Shown: piece by piece, positions 62,901 through 64,000 of the stretch | How positions within the stretch are numbered: the first letter of the stretch is position 1 | How the letters are laid out: each line of letters opens with the position of its first letter | Assembly (NCBI GenBank): GCA_964036155.1 | Contig: OZ038423.1 | Coordinates: 50,607,249 to 50,671,248 of the forward strand | DNA length: 64,000 nucleotides | Source: Diploscapter coronatus | Lineage: Eukaryota; Nematoda; Chromadorea; Rhabditida; Rhabditidae | Direction of reading: 5' to 3' | Translations under genes and position numbers: made by a program | Notes under the pieces: model-generated | Database searches by the model: none | What the model was told of the DNA's origin: nothing | The model's input: only the letters and a program-made list of their open reading frames with translations

Positions 62901-64000
62901 TTAGCTTCGTCGCGACTCGCGAATAACGGCAAGAATAAAGATTCAAAGAAGAACTGTGTTACGTGAGAAATGTAGTGGATATTTAACGATGGACCCATCG
63001 CTCTTCGACCAAAATAGGGATCGGCACGAAATTCTAATGTCTTCATTCACTCGGATATGCATTAGACTCTCATAATTGCATCGCTCTACCTCTCCCATCC
63101 TCTACATTCTACATTCAACGCTTTCTCTTTTACTTTTCAAACCCAAATTCAAATATTATCTTTAGTCTTTCATCTGCATCTTCATTTATTGTACCTTCGC
63201 CCCTATTCCAGTTCATTTCGATTCATTTCATATTCATTGCAACAACTATGCAATGCAACTATTATGCAATTTCCTTATTACTCCAAAATGACTCAATTCC
63301 TTTACGAATTCCCACGTGCTACATAACTCACAATGTTCTGCAATAATGCAATTAGAAAGTGAAACTAATTGAAAATCGTTATAAAACTCTTAACAAACAA
63401 GCATGACTTTTGACAATACTGGAATATGTCGGGCTGCAATAAAACAAGACAAAGGAAAGAATTTGCGAGATTAAATTACGCAGAACTACATTGGGCAAAT
63501 GAGTGATTTGATTATCAATCAGACACAGACTACACTCGGCTATTGATGAGGAAAAGATGGAGTGGATACATGAAAACGACGTCAGAAACGTCAGGGAAAT
63601 CAAAATGCCCTCGAAAAGAGACTGGGCAGAGACGAAGGACAGAAAACAAGACAAGGGTAAGCAAGGGAAGATTGAATTGAATGAGGCAGGGCAGGACAAA
63701 TTGAGACAAGACAAGGATGACGAGGCGCAGAGGGATTCAGGGATTCGCGAGGAGTGTGAGGGAGGCAGGCAATGGGGAAATCACATCAGCTGATGAACAC
63801 TAAGAGAATAGGGCCGTTCCGATTCAACTTCAGCCTGTGATAATAATGTTTCAATAGATTATTGCATTCTTTCGGCATACATCCACTTTTCTTTATTTGG
63901 TAACATTTACTCGCAATGACAACTCACAGAACTTGAATACTTGAATTTATCAACGGGTTTAGCTAAAATCGGACTATTCGAGCTTTCTGAAACTAAAGTG

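Larger units (their letters stand above)
55635..64000. other. 8.4 kb without a supported gene
   Basis: I see no exon chain, RNA gene or recognisable domain. Purine-rich tracts on the plus strand (about 55880-56330, 58990-59340, 60590-60760 and 63550-63770) give long but low-complexity Ser/Pro/Phe ORFs on the minus strand, including one of 221 codons at 60092-60757, which I do not accept as coding. A poly-T run lies at about 58739-58763, and one MITE-like element at 59768-59942. The stretch could be upstream regulatory sequence of the GPCR or of a gene beyond the window. Confidence 0.45.

Overview
This window is from a nematode nuclear genome. The sequence is AT-rich. Genes are split by many short introns (mostly about 40-60 nt, some a few hundred) with a strong TTTTCAG-type 3' splice site. 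Many start codons sit a few bases after an unpaired 3' splice site, as expected for spliced-leader trans-splicing. One gene encodes a cuticle collagen with the nematode N-terminal domain and a CDHCPPPRTPPGY C-terminus, and another a DMSR-type peptide GPCR. All exon models were read by eye from splice consensus and protein family similarity, so individual exon ends may be off by a few bases.

Layout. 1-4.7 kb: repeats, a relic of a duplicated promoter, and the 3' part of a RECQL5-like helicase gene (+) whose helicase core is not in the window. 4.7-19.95 kb: a minus-strand tandem family in which an Hsp70 nucleotide-binding domain is joined by splicing to Kelch beta-propellers. Gene 1 (4744-15682) carries three propeller units, a 36-bp coding minisatellite, and introns invaded by a hAT-like element and by a 4.6-kb composite of inverted-repeat elements. 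Gene 2 (16325-19090) carries one propeller. A truncated third copy ends at about 19948. 20.4-41.6 kb: a compact run of conserved genes: USP39 (+), an F-box-like protein (+), eIF2B delta (-), an unrecognised small nuclear-type protein (+), FERRY3/C12orf4 (+) and a TTLL5-like polyglutamylase (+). 42.3-55.6 kb, all minus: a SEC14-like CRAL-TRIO/GOLD protein, the cuticle collagen, an F-box-Kelch protein related to the Hsp70-Kelch genes, and the GPCR. 55.6-64 kb: no supported gene; purine-rich tracts and a MITE-like repeat.

The most unusual content is the Hsp70-Kelch family. The Hsp70 part has lost its substrate-binding domain, and Kelch propellers take its place. The F-box-Kelch gene at 50.5-51.7 kb has the same propeller architecture behind an F-box, which suggests that the N-terminal module was exchanged on a common Kelch scaffold. 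The conserved genes are ordinary housekeeping functions: splicing (USP39), translation initiation (eIF2B delta), endosomal mRNA transport (FERRY3), tubulin modification (TTLL5-like) and lipid binding (SEC14L). They show no sign of acting as one pathway.
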